From DATCIH01 sp036507955 (GTDB lineage Bacteria > Bacillota > Clostridia > Clostridiales > Clostridiaceae), in NCBI GenBank assembly GCA_036507955.1, contig DATCIH010000023.1, forward strand, positions 1 to 20,540: DNA of 20,540 bases, in the 5' to 3' direction. Under the pieces are notes generated by a model. The model saw nothing but the letters and a program-made list of their open reading frames with translations. It ran no database searches and was not told where the DNA came from. The position numbers were made by a program, and so were the translations under genes. This document shows positions 6,911 through 13,200 of the stretch, one piece after another. Numbering within the stretch: the stretch's first letter is position 1; every line of letters starts with the position of its first letter.

Positions 6911-7927
6911 TTATACTTTTATTTTTTCGTCTTTTCTATTTGGTAACAGAAGAGTAAATAATCCTCCTATTACTATAACGGAGTAAAAGGATATAATCCT
7001 CCAAAGAAACAAAGCAGGGTATACTTCCCCTTTAAAAAACATATTGAAAAGAAGAACAAAACTAGTTTCGGCTCCTCCTATACCACCGGGTGAAGGTATC
7101 ATAGAAACAATCATCATAACAAAGGTTTGAGCCGCTAACATATTCCAGAGAGATACTTCATTTAAGTTAAAACTTCTATATATACAATAGGGGATAATAT
7201 AGAATACAGTTAACTGAAATGTATTTATAAAAATAACTTTGAAAAGCACCATGAAGTTTTTTGCTATCAGTTCTGCATTGTCATGAAAATCCTTTAGGAT
7301 ATCTTCAATTCTCACCTCAAATTTATTTACATCTTTAACTATTCGTACTTTATGTAAAAGCTTTAATATCCCAAACAAGAAAACTCTAGTAACCTTTTTA
7401 TTAATAGAAAACATTAATGCAGCAAGTATTATTCCAGTATTAAACAAGAAACCCAATATGCAAATATATAGTAAGTTTGGCATCATTGAATTAAAGTATC
7501 CAAATTTCAAAACTATTATTATAAAGGAATATAAAGTTAATACGGATTGGTGAATAACAAATTTCATCATGAGTATTGAGCTAGCAGTTCCGGCGTCAAT
7601 GCCTTCTCCTGTTAGCATATAAAATAATGATGGTTGAGCTCCAGTTTGATATGGAGTGAAGGAGCTAAAAAACTGTCCCACCATGGCTGCTTTAAGCGAT
7701 TGTATTGGTTTTTGCTTAGGATAAAGGTATAAAGTTAAATTGTGGATAATTAATGTCTCAAATAGCCAATATAATATCATGAGAAATCCTGCAACCAATA
7801 ACCACTGTACTTTTATAGTCCTTAATATAACTTGGAAAGTTACAATTCCATTTTTAGTTAAGATAAAATAAATAAGAAATACAAAAGATAATATAATAAT
7901 TGTTCCATTAAAAAACTTATTTTTCAT
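6911..7927 (-). CDS. Lysylphosphatidylglycerol synthase/flippase-type membrane protein (LPG_synthase_TM)
   Basis: A polytopic membrane protein of 338 residues with about eight hydrophobic segments. The near-C-terminal motif SMIPSPGGIGGAETSF is diagnostic of the LPG_synthase_TM/UPF0104 family, the membrane half of MprF and related lipid flippases. GQFFSSFTPYQTGAQPS in the first third is the family's other conserved loop. No cytosolic aminoacyl-transferase domain is attached, so it cannot itself modify lipids; a role in moving a lipid or polyprenyl-linked intermediate is likely from family knowledge. I prefer ATG 7927 because GGAG lies five bases before it; an in-frame ATG at 7945 adds six residues. 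It lies downstream of a clear promoter and is transcribed towards copy B. Confidence 0.82.
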   Translation of the reverse strand: MKNKFFNGTIIILSFVFLIYFILTKNGIVTFQVILRTIKVQWLLVAGFLMILYWLFETLIIHNLTLYLYPKQKPIQSLKAAMVGQFFSSFTPYQTGAQPSLFYMLTGEGIDAGTASSILMMKFVIHQSVLTLYSFIIIVLKFGYFNSMMPNLLYICILGFLFNTGIILAALMFSINKKVTRVFLFGILKLLHKVRIVKDVNKFEVRIEDILKDFHDNAELIAKNFMVLFKVIFINTFQLTVFYIIPYCIYRSFNLNEVSLWNMLAAQTFVMMIVSMIPSPGGIGGAETSFVLLFNMFFKGEVYPALFLWRIISFYSVIVIGGLFTLLLPNRKDEKIKV

Positions 7928-7982
7928 GTTTTCTCCAAACTTCATACCCCTAAAGAAAATTTAAGGAAATACAAACTAAATT

Positions 7983-8011
7983 ATTCTATTTGTCACTTTA
8001 GGTAATGGCAA
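7983..8011 (-). promoter_or_regulatory. Promoter for the flippase-type gene
   Basis: On the minus strand TTGCCA (8006-8011), a 17-nt spacer and TAGAAT (7983-7988) precede the start by about 55 nt. This is a good sigma-A-type match. Confidence 0.55.
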
Positions 8012-8031
8012 ACACACCAAGTGAATACTAA

Positions 8032-8292
8032 TTACCAACCTTGTATTCCGCATTTATTAATCACCTTATTGTTTTGGCCCTCATGCTCCATTTTATATAT
8101 GAAGTTTATTACCAACGTCAATATAATAATTTGACCTATTAAAAATATAATACAATAAATTATCAATGAAACTCTCAACTTGTTTATCTCAAACAAACTG
8201 ATGCAGAAACTCAGCACAAAACATACACTACCCCAAATAGCCAAAAACCGAATTTTTAATCCTTGTCCAATAAATAAACCTGCAAAATACAC
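8032..8292 (-). CDS. Hypothetical small membrane protein, possibly missing its N-terminus
   Basis: The 86-codon frame contains two strong hydrophobic segments (FLAIWGSVCFVLSFCISLF and SLIIYCIIFLIGQIIILTLV) followed by a polar tail ending KCGIQGW. The best start is GTG 8292, but no ribosome binding site precedes it, and the frame stays open a few codons up to a stop that overlaps the promoter's -10 box. A strong promoter ends only about 25 nt before the GTG, so the transcript would have almost no leader. This could be a leaderless small protein or the tail of a larger membrane protein brought next to a promoter. No family is recognised. Confidence 0.4.
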   Translation of the reverse strand: MYFAGLFIGQGLKIRFLAIWGSVCFVLSFCISLFEINKLRVSLIIYCIIFLIGQIIILTLVINFIYKMEHEGQNNKVINKCGIQGW

Positions 8293-8315
8293 TTTTGAAT
8301 TAGCATATATCCAAT

Positions 8316-8344
8316 ATTATACAGTACAATTGTATTTTAATCAA
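8316..8344 (-). promoter_or_regulatory. Strong sigma-A-type promoter, minus strand
   Basis: TTGATT (8339-8344), a 17-nt spacer and a consensus TATAAT (8316-8321) are read on the minus strand. The spacer holds the palindrome TACAATTGTA, a possible operator. It drives the short membrane-protein frame ending at 8032. Confidence 0.6.
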
Positions 8345-8401
8345 ATTATGTTAATATATTACTGTAGATTATTTTAGTGAAGAATTTAAGAAGATTGTTC
8401 A

Positions 8402-8581
8402 TTATTTTTTACTTTGAAATGACAACATTCCAATAGCACCTACAACTAAAGTTACGACTAACGTTGCAATAGGTACTGACATAGAACCCCAATTATTACC
8501 CGTATTATATGCTACTACGAAAAGTATGCAAAGTTCAATTATAAGCAATAAAATCCATAGTACAAATCCAAATATTTTCAT
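8402..8581 (-). CDS. Small two-helix membrane protein
   Basis: This 59-residue protein consists of two hydrophobic helices (FGFVLWILLLIIELCILFVV and IATLVVTLVVGAIGMLSF) joined by a polar Asn/Gly/Ser loop (YNTGNNWGSMS), ending in Lys-Lys. I chose ATG 8581, preceded by GGATGGGGATGAAATC, over a GTG eight codons upstream at 8605. It lies 66 bp behind the VanZ gene on the same strand and is probably co-transcribed with it. No named family is recognised. The clean start and intact hydrophobic pattern argue that it is a real small membrane protein. Confidence 0.6.
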   Translation of the reverse strand: MKIFGFVLWILLLIIELCILFVVAYNTGNNWGSMSVPIATLVVTLVVGAIGMLSFQSKK

Positions 8582-8647
8582 GATTTCATCCCCATCCTTT
8601 CTCACTATTTATTACATCATAATCTACAGCGTCGTCCCTTAAGAATA

Positions 8648-9145
8648 TTATGAAATAACTTCAACTTTTCTGTTATATAAACTTTTAAATAAACGATATA
8701 CTCCGTATCCTAAAAGAGAACCTAATACATTTAAGATTAGGTCATCTATATCACAAGAGCCTAAATAAAATAAGAGTTGTGCTATCTCAATAAGCAGACT
8801 TGCACTAAGAGATAGTAAAAAAGTAACTATAAACCTATTACACACTTTAAATAGCAAAGGCAAGAGAAACCCAAGTGGAATAAAAGCAAATATATTTCCT
8901 AATAAATTTTCCATTGCAATGCGAGTAGATGGTTCGCCTTTCAAATATGGAATTATTGTATTTACTAAAGGAATAATATTTATTTGGGTTATTTTTCGAG
9001 AAAAAGACATTTGTTTATTAGATTCAGCTATTATAAGTGCCTTTCCATCCTTTAGGATTATTACATTTACAAGAATTAATAGGTATAGCACAAACATTAC
9101 CCAAATTATAAGCCTTAAACTTTTTAACATTAGTTTTTTACTCAA
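8648..9145 (-). CDS. VanZ family membrane protein
   Basis: A 165-residue protein with four to five membrane segments and the VanZ signature: MENLLGNIFAFIPLGFLLP (Asn, Gly, Phe, Pro, Leu pattern) and then IEIAQLLFYLGSCDIDDLIL followed by NVLGSLLGYGVYRL. The Glu-x-x-Gln and Asp-x-Asp-Asp polar residues in the membrane are typical. VanZ gives low-level teicoplanin resistance in enterococci; most clostridial relatives stand alone and have no known role. The TTG start at 9145 is favoured because GGGGGTAGAGA lies at proper distance; ATG 9130 has no such site. A good promoter lies just upstream. No vanA/vanX or other glycopeptide genes are near, so resistance should not be assumed. Confidence 0.85.
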   Translation of the reverse strand: MSKKLMLKSLRLIIWVMFVLYLLILVNVIILKDGKALIIAESNKQMSFSRKITQINIIPLVNTIIPYLKGEPSTRIAMENLLGNIFAFIPLGFLLPLLFKVCNRFIVTFLLSLSASLLIEIAQLLFYLGSCDIDDLILNVLGSLLGYGVYRLFKSLYNRKVEVIS

Positions 9146-9172
9146 TATTCTCTACCCCCAATTTTTAGAACT

Positions 9173-9202
9173 ATTGTACAATATTCTACTCTTGCGTCAC
9201 AA
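9173..9202 (-). promoter_or_regulatory. Promoter for the VanZ gene
   Basis: On the minus strand TTGTGA (9197-9202), an 18-nt spacer and TACAAT (9173-9178) lie 28 nt before the TTG start codon. Confidence 0.55.
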
Positions 9203-9220
9203 GATAAAAAGATAGTGTCA

Positions 9221-9379
9221 CTATGATTTATTATTGGTCTTTTCGTTTATGTAAATATCAAAGGCTTTAATTCCACTATTAGCAAGTTTTATAAATAAAA
9301 GCATACAATATATGCCTGTAAAAGCTAACGCTAAAATAATTGTTAGATAAATGAAACTTACTATACCAACCATTCCCAT
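9221..9379 (-). CDS. 52-residue single-span membrane protein
   Basis: The frame begins at ATG 9379 behind a clear GAGGTGA site. It encodes an N-terminal hydrophobic span (GIVSFIYLTIILALAFTGIY, continuing CMLLFIKL), then an amphipathic, basic tail (ANSGIKAFDIYINEKTNNKS) and TAG. The tail places it as a type of small bitopic protein frequently found singly in clostridia, though no named family is recognised. It lies immediately upstream of the VanZ promoter on the same strand, with about 75 bp between. Its strong ribosome binding site, sensible composition and lack of a competing frame support a real gene despite its size. Confidence 0.6.
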   Translation of the reverse strand: MGMVGIVSFIYLTIILALAFTGIYCMLLFIKLANSGIKAFDIYINEKTNNKS

Positions 9380-9868
9380 AAAAAATCACCTCATACTTTT
9401 TATAACTTATTTACAATTAAAATACTACAGCGACACCATTTAAGAAGAGTGTGACCTTAATATAATAATATTTAGTATAGTATAAGTATTTTCTGAACAA
9501 TGTTATCTTTCATATTTACATTATCTTTCAGCCAATTTTCTGCACTTTTCCTTCAGTCGAATTGATTCATTAATATGTACCATATGGTGACGAGTTACGG
9601 GCATTAATATTATAAGTAGTATTGAGATTGAAAATCAAGAATTCTATCATGCAAACATAGTATTATCAATGCTTTATTGGATATTTTATTATTCTCTTAC
9701 ATGCACTATACGCCTAAATTAAAAAAAGCAGAGGTGCTGTACATCAACGAGTTCCGTTTTTAGGTGCAACACAAAAAAATTACATAACTATTAACGAAAA
9801 AATAGCATTGATTTTGACAACATTAATGCTATTTCCATTTATACTTAACATTCTCCTACTTTTCCAGT
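9380..9868. other. Gap with a decayed coding remnant and a repeat tail
   Basis: On the minus strand 9521-9604 reads PVTRHHMVHINESIRLKEKC and then RKLAER before a stop. It looks like the C-terminal end of a protein with no beginning; the family is not recognised. Downstream, 9653-9733 is a repeat of the tail of yyaL copy D (listed separately). From 9734 to 9868 only short frames with stops are seen. No promoter or RNA gene was identified. Confidence 0.35.
9653..9733 (+). repeat. Orphan copy of the yyaL copy D tail
   Basis: AAACATAGTATTATCAATGC, TTTATTGGATATTTTATTAT and TCTCTTACAT, then CACTATACGCCTAAA match 18591-18661 with only a few substitutions over about 70 nt, and both run into AAGCAGAG. 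At 18591 this sequence links a yyaL fragment to a terminator. Here no yyaL coding remnant precedes it, and the right arm of the hairpin is lost. Confidence 0.8.
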
Positions 9869-10327
9869 ATGAAATTACTATTAATATTAGCATTACAATT
9901 TACAGGTAATACTCTTGTTTATGCTAATATACAATATCCTGCTGATTTACCATATCAACCACCAGAACAGTCAAGAGAAGAATTATATCAAGACATTTTT
10001 ATATCATTACTATTGCCTTATATTCAGAAGGAAGTCGATAAATATTATTCAAAGTATCTAACGGACACCCCAATGGTTGCTCCATATACAGTATACGTAT
10101 TGAGTGTTGAAAAACCTATTGGCTATCATTCATTTCTTTTTAACATAAAACTGCAAGTTGATTCTTATATAGGACCACATTTAGGTGTTGGGCTTGATTA
10201 TATCACTGTTACAGTTGGCGGAGCTAGAGATGTTGAAATAAAAAAATTTGAACATATAAAAAGTTACGAATTACCACCTAATTATCAGGATATTATTAAG
10301 AAAGGATACAATAACCCAATTCCTTAA
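9869..10327 (+). CDS. Secreted DUF3888-like protein
   Basis: A 152-residue protein with a short hydrophobic N-terminus (LLLILALQFTGNTLVYA) suggesting a signal peptide cut after VYA. The mature part begins with a Pro-rich stretch, then SREELYQDIFISLLLPYIQK and VDKYYSKYL, the hallmark of DUF3888 proteins of spore-forming Firmicutes. The later half (GYHSFLFNIKLQVDSYIG, GVGLDYITVTVGG) is beta-rich as in that family. Function is unknown. No ribosome binding site is seen before ATG 9869 and the signal peptide is short and lacks basic residues beyond Lys2. The true start may lie upstream in a damaged region, or the gene may be poorly expressed. A hairpin follows the stop. Confidence 0.6.
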   Translation: MKLLLILALQFTGNTLVYANIQYPADLPYQPPEQSREELYQDIFISLLLPYIQKEVDKYYSKYLTDTPMVAPYTVYVLSVEKPIGYHSFLFNIKLQVDSYIGPHLGVGLDYITVTVGGARDVEIKKFEHIKSYELPPNYQDIIKKGYNNPIP

Positions 10328-10341
10328 AGATTTGTTAGTAT

Positions 10342-10375
10342 TAGTAAAGTGCGAATTAAGTTTCACACTTTACTA
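10342..10375. terminator. Hairpin between convergent DUF3888 gene and transposase remnant
   Basis: TAGTAAAGTG and CACTTTACTA form a 10-bp perfect stem, extended by GAA/TTC after one mismatch. It lies 15 nt after the DUF3888 stop and overlaps the stop codon of the minus-strand transposase remnant. T-runs are short on both sides. Confidence 0.5.
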
Positions 10376-10555
10376 TTTAAAATAAATTATATTCTCTAAA
10401 GTAAATAGCTTATCTGCTATTCGGAGTAACATTGCAGGGGTTACATTTTCCTTCTTGTATTTAAAGGTATCGCAGAAATTTAAATAAGTTCTTAATATTG
10501 CCAGCATGTAGTGTGCATATTTAGGATTAAAGTTTGAGTATATATAACTTTTACC
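10373..10555 (-). pseudogene. C-terminal remnant of a transposase-like protein
   Basis: On the minus strand an open frame without a start reads SGKSYIYSNFNPKYAHYMLA, then ILRTYLNFCDTFKYKKENVT and PAMLLRIADKLFTLENIIYF before TAG at 10373. A tail with a TPAxxLGIADKxFTxEDIIY-like pattern is common at the end of DDE transposases and integrase-like proteins of clostridia. About 60 codons remain and no catalytic residues are included. The family call is from general resemblance only. It abuts repeat R1, which contains no matching N-terminal part. Confidence 0.4.
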
Positions 10556-10726
10556 ACTTCATTTAGAGCTATCTCTTATCTATCCTATTATCTTTCCGAC
10601 TGCTCTTAGGTAAAACAAATGTACTTACACCCGAAAGCATTTTCGTATAAAACCCTACTCAAAGGAAATACTATTTATGAAGAATTAATTCTACTTCGTT
10701 TATGATATAATAAAGGGGAGATAAAG
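10537..10726 (+). repeat. Repeat R1, copy 1 (promoter-bearing leader)
   Basis: The block with TTCATTTAGAGCTATCTC, TTTCCGACTGCTCTTAGG, TTTTCGTATAAAA, GGAAATACTA and TTTATGATATAATAAA matches 19648-19829 at roughly 80 percent by eye over 160-190 nt. It ends in a consensus TATAAT (10706-10711) placed before a broken Rpn-family gene. The second copy sits before an unrelated coiled-coil gene. No frame is conserved between the copies, so the shared content is non-coding or long decayed. Confidence 0.8.
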
Positions 10727-11484
10727 ATGACAGAAATAGATCCTAAAGTAGATTTTATATTCAAATTGATTTTTGGTAATGAAGATAACACGGATATTCT
10801 GATCAGTTTACTTAATTCAATATTAAAGCTTGAAGAAAAGAATAAACTAGATAAAATAGAGATTCTAAATCCATTTATAAGAAAAGAATTATTGGAGTAA
10901 ACTCTATAGTAGTCAGTTAGCGGTTGGTCAAGAATATAAAAAGCTCAAAAAAACTATCACTATAAATATTATTAATTTCAATTACATTGAAGGTGACAAT
11001 TTTCACACCATATTTCATATAAGAGAAAAAAGTTCAGGACAACTACTAAATGATAATCTTGAAATACATTTTGTGGAACTGTTAAAGGTTACTAAAGCTA
11101 TACAGGAAGAAAATGATCCCTTGCAAATGGTGGGTGCAATTTTTAAAATATGAAAATAAAGAGTTATTGGAGAGATATGCTATGGCTGAGCCCGCTATAA
11201 AAAAAGCTATAAATGTTCTAGATTATTTGAATAAAGACGTTGATACCAAGGAATTATATGAGATTCGAGAAAAAGCATTAAAAGATGAGATTTCCATAAT
11301 AAATGGAGCTAAGGCAGAGGGTAAGGCAGAAATGCTTATAAAACTGCTTACTAAGAAATTTACGGAATTACCTTTACATTATGACGAGAAGATAATGAAA
11401 TTGCCAGAAGAAACTATTGAAGTAATTGCAACTGATATTTTTGATCTTAATGACATACGGGAAGTAGAAAAATATTTTAAATAG
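10727..11484 (+). pseudogene. Rpn-family (PD-(D/E)XK nuclease/transposase) gene, broken
   Basis: The N-terminus MTEIDPKVDFIFKLIFGNED followed by LLNSILKL is typical of the Rpn recombination-promoting nuclease family (PDDEXK_2). The frame stops at 10898 after 57 codons, where the catalytic D...ExQ core should follow. Protein-like sequence resumes with YKKLKKTITINIINF, then FHIREKSSGQL and ELLKVTKAI, and meets another stop before KYENKELLERYAMAEPAIKK. The last part (11113-11484), with EIREKALKDEISIINGAKAE and then GKAEMLIKLLTKKFTELP, is the usual C-terminal helical tail. At least one internal deletion and two stops are present, and the nuclease core is gone. The R1 repeat supplies its promoter and GGGGAG its ribosome binding site. 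A good terminator follows. Confidence 0.8.
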
Positions 11485-11509
11485 ACAAAATACAATAAAA
11501 TCTAATTAT

Positions 11510-11546
11510 AAAAGGTATGCTTTAATTTCAAATAAGCATACCTTTT
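11510..11546 (+). terminator. Terminator behind the Rpn pseudogene
   Basis: AAAAGGTATGCTT and AAGCATACCTTTT form a perfect 13-bp stem with an 11-nt loop, 26 nt after the stop codon. The T-run is contained in the right arm. Confidence 0.75.
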
Positions 11547-11927
11547 GCTGTAAAATGGTTTTTCAAAATTGATGTACTCATAGCAGTTATATTTCAATAT
11601 AAACCGATATTCCAAAGTACAATCTATTCCTACTGACATTGGTTGCTAGTAAAGGAATTTAACTTTTAAGTGTTTATTTTTCATATACTTATATCTCCTA
11701 AAGTTAATATATTTCCTACTTTAAAAACTTCAATTTCTTTTTTATACACCTATTATATAAGATAAAGCTATAAAAATTGTTACAATATATTTACAATAAA
11801 CAATTTGGAGTTAGATTTACTCGACTTTATTCTCGCTTTTTTCATATCAAAAGGATTTCACTTTAGGGACTTAAATCTCTTGCTCTGGGATATACTATTT
11901 AAATACAAACATAGAGGAGGTGGTCTC
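11547..11927. other. Gap before yyaL copy C
   Basis: No gene is supported. A TATACT at 11891-11896, in the context GGGATATACTATTT, lies 37 nt before the start of copy C and is the likely -10 box. A similar GGGTATAATAATC stands before copy F (20263-20275). The frame of copy C is open upstream to 11805, but that part has no ribosome binding site and no family resemblance. Confidence 0.4.
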
Positions 11928-12116
11928 ATGAATAATTCAACAAATATACCCAATAGATTAATCAATGAGAAATGCCCTTACCTTCTTCAACATGCCCACA
12001 ACCCAGTAGATTGGTTCCCATGGAGTGACGAAGCTTTCAACAAAGCTAAATCTGAAGATAAACCAATTTTCTTATCTATCGGCTACAGTTGTTGCCATTG
12101 GTGTCACGTACGGTAA
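11928..12116 (+). CDS. YyaL/DUF255 N-terminal mini-ORF, copy C (62 residues)
   Basis: This is the best-preserved of six yyaL-derived fragments. A strong GAGGAGGTGG site precedes ATG 11928. The product has NIPNRLINEKCPYLLQHAHN, PVDWFPWSDEAFNKAKSEDK and PIFLSIGYSCCHWCHV, then Arg and TAA. It corresponds to the first tenth of a full YyaL/SSP411-type protein (about 600-700 residues: a thioredoxin-like domain followed by an alpha/alpha barrel). The putative CxxC-like CCHWC motif is complete, but the strands and helices after it are missing, so a stable thioredoxin fold is unlikely. Promoter, start, frame and terminator are all in place, so a 62-residue peptide could really be made. Whether it has a job, or is the undamaged head of a cut gene, cannot be told from sequence. 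Confidence 0.7.
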   Translation: MNNSTNIPNRLINEKCPYLLQHAHNPVDWFPWSDEAFNKAKSEDKPIFLSIGYSCCHWCHVR

Positions 12117-12172
12117 ACTAAACTAATTATATTCCCCACTTTTATCAACCTTATACGCAAATGTCTTAAAAT

Positions 12173-12203
12173 AGTAGCTTGTATATGTACAAGCTACTTT
12201 TAT
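12173..12203 (+). terminator. Terminator of copy C
   Basis: AGTAGCTTGTA and TACAAGCTACT form a perfect 11-bp stem with loop TATG, followed by TTTTAT. It is homologous to the hairpin of copy F, where one T-A pair is replaced by G-C. Confidence 0.8.
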
Positions 12204-12242
12204 GGATTTTCATTAGAAATTAATAATATTCTATATAAATTA

Positions 12243-12288
12243 TTGACACATAAATACATAAGGTATAATATGTAACTATAGTTACATA
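12243..12288 (+). promoter_or_regulatory. Promoter with 20-bp palindromic operator for the chrB-ABC-DMT operon
   Basis: TTGACA (12243-12248) and TATAAT (12264-12269) are both consensus, with a short 15-nt spacer. Starting at the last T of the -10 box is the perfect palindrome TATGTAACTATAGTTACATA (12269-12288). It covers the transcription start, and its last base is only 2 nt before the first candidate start codon. This is a repressor site by position. The ATGTAAC...GTTACAT form recalls PadR- or GntR-type operators; the regulator could be the ChrB-N protein itself or lie outside the window. Confidence 0.7.
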
Positions 12289-12290
12289 AG

Positions 12291-12794
12291 GTGGTGATTC
12301 AAATTAAATGGCTTACATTCACTTACAAAGTATCAAACAAACCATCAGCAAACAGAGTTTATGTATGGCGTAAGCTCAAAAAGATTGGAGCACTACCGCT
12401 TCAGGATTCTATATTTATACTTCCCTATAATTTTAAAAATCTGGAACACCTTCAGTGGCTTTCTGTAGAAATCAGAGAAATGGATGGTGAAAGCTTTACA
12501 TTCGAAAGTAATTCTATTGGCATTAACAAAGACCAGGATATAATAAACAAATTTAACGAATATGTTGAATCACTTTATGAAGATGTATTTGATGAATTAC
12601 AGTTAATTAAAGAAAACGCCAATGACTTAAACACAATTGAATTTATAAAGTTATATAAAGCTTTCCAAGAGATAAGAAAAAAGGATTATTTTAATTCAGA
12701 TAAAGGTGTACAAATTTTTGGAACGTTCAAATTTATTGAAAAAAGAATATATGAACAAGAGGAGAATTTAGATGAAATGGATAACATGGAATAG
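12291..12794 (+). CDS. ChrB N-terminal domain protein (chromate-resistance-associated regulator/sensor)
   Basis: This 167-residue protein matches the N-terminal half of ChrB: KWLTFTYKVSNKPSANRVYV, then WRKLKKIGALPLQDSIFILP, then a helical part ending KFIEKRIYEQEENLDEM. In proteobacterial ChrB this half is joined to a C-terminal domain and the protein senses chromate to control the chrBA genes; in clostridia the halves are often separate genes, as here. The start is uncertain. GTG 12291 or GTG 12294 lies inside what looks like the ribosome binding site (AAGGTGGTG), while homology begins about at IKW. An ATT start at 12303, six bases after GGTGGTG, would fit both. It is the first gene behind the palindromic promoter and overlaps the next gene by 23 nt. 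A regulatory role is inferred. Confidence 0.75.
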   Translation: MVIQIKWLTFTYKVSNKPSANRVYVWRKLKKIGALPLQDSIFILPYNFKNLEHLQWLSVEIREMDGESFTFESNSIGINKDQDIINKFNEYVESLYEDVFDELQLIKENANDLNTIEFIKLYKAFQEIRKKDYFNSDKGVQIFGTFKFIEKRIYEQEENLDEMDNME

Positions 12795-13200
12795 TGTTGG
12801 GATAGATAGGATTGCTTGTGCTTGGCTTATAAAAAACTACATTGATAAAGATGCCGAGTTTTGTTTTATCCCATATGGGGAGGAAGTTAACGATAATTTA
12901 GGAATAGCTTTTGATATACCTGGTAAAAAGCTAAGTCACAGAAGGGGTAATTGTACTTTTTTAACAATAATTAAGGAATATAGTTTAATTGACCCTATAC
13001 TTAACGAAATTGGTAAAATAGTAAATGGAGCAGATACTTTAAATGAAATAATTGTACCAGAAGAGTCCAGCGGAATTGAAGCTATTTGCATTGGAATTGG
13101 GCATTTAAAAGGAGATGATAAAGAAGCTTTAACTACAGGTTCAATAGTGTTTGATGCATTATATCAATATATAAAAAATGAAAAGGGGGAATTAAAATGA
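12772..13200 (+). CDS. ChrB C-terminal domain protein, first paralogue
   Basis: The 142-residue frame is a stand-alone ChrB C-terminal domain. The signature GIDRIACAWLIKNYIDKDAE opens it and KLSHRRGNCTF holds the conserved His and Cys; the end, IVFDALYQYIKNEK, is also typical. Compared with the next gene the first motif has Ala in place of Pro (ACAWL against ACPWL), and HHGEEC is replaced by HRRGNC. It may therefore be the more diverged copy. ChrB C-domains are tied to chromate resistance, but their chemistry is not settled. ATG 12772 is preceded by AAGAGGAGAATTTAG and lies inside the end of the ChrB-N gene. The 3' end overlaps the next gene by four bases (ATGA), so translation is probably coupled. 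Confidence 0.8.
   Translation: MKWITWNSVGIDRIACAWLIKNYIDKDAEFCFIPYGEEVNDNLGIAFDIPGKKLSHRRGNCTFLTIIKEYSLIDPILNEIGKIVNGADTLNEIIVPEESSGIEAICIGIGHLKGDDKEALTTGSIVFDALYQYIKNEKGELK

Noticed and set aside
8648..9145. Glycopeptide resistance cluster
   Set aside because: Only a VanZ-family protein is present, without vanHAX or a two-component system nearby; stand-alone VanZ proteins are common in clostridia.
8919..9215. Plus-strand frame opposite the VanZ gene
   Set aside because: VanZ motifs on the other strand are clear and this frame has no start signal or family match.
10540..10712. Minus-strand peptide FVLPKSSRKD in repeat R1 as a conserved gene end
   Set aside because: The reading frame and stop differ between the two R1 copies, so coding conservation is not supported, although a long-decayed gene end cannot be excluded.
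11805..11927. Upstream extension of the copy C frame
   Set aside because: The extension has no ribosome binding site and no family resemblance, while GAGGAGGTGG at proper distance marks ATG 11928 as the start.
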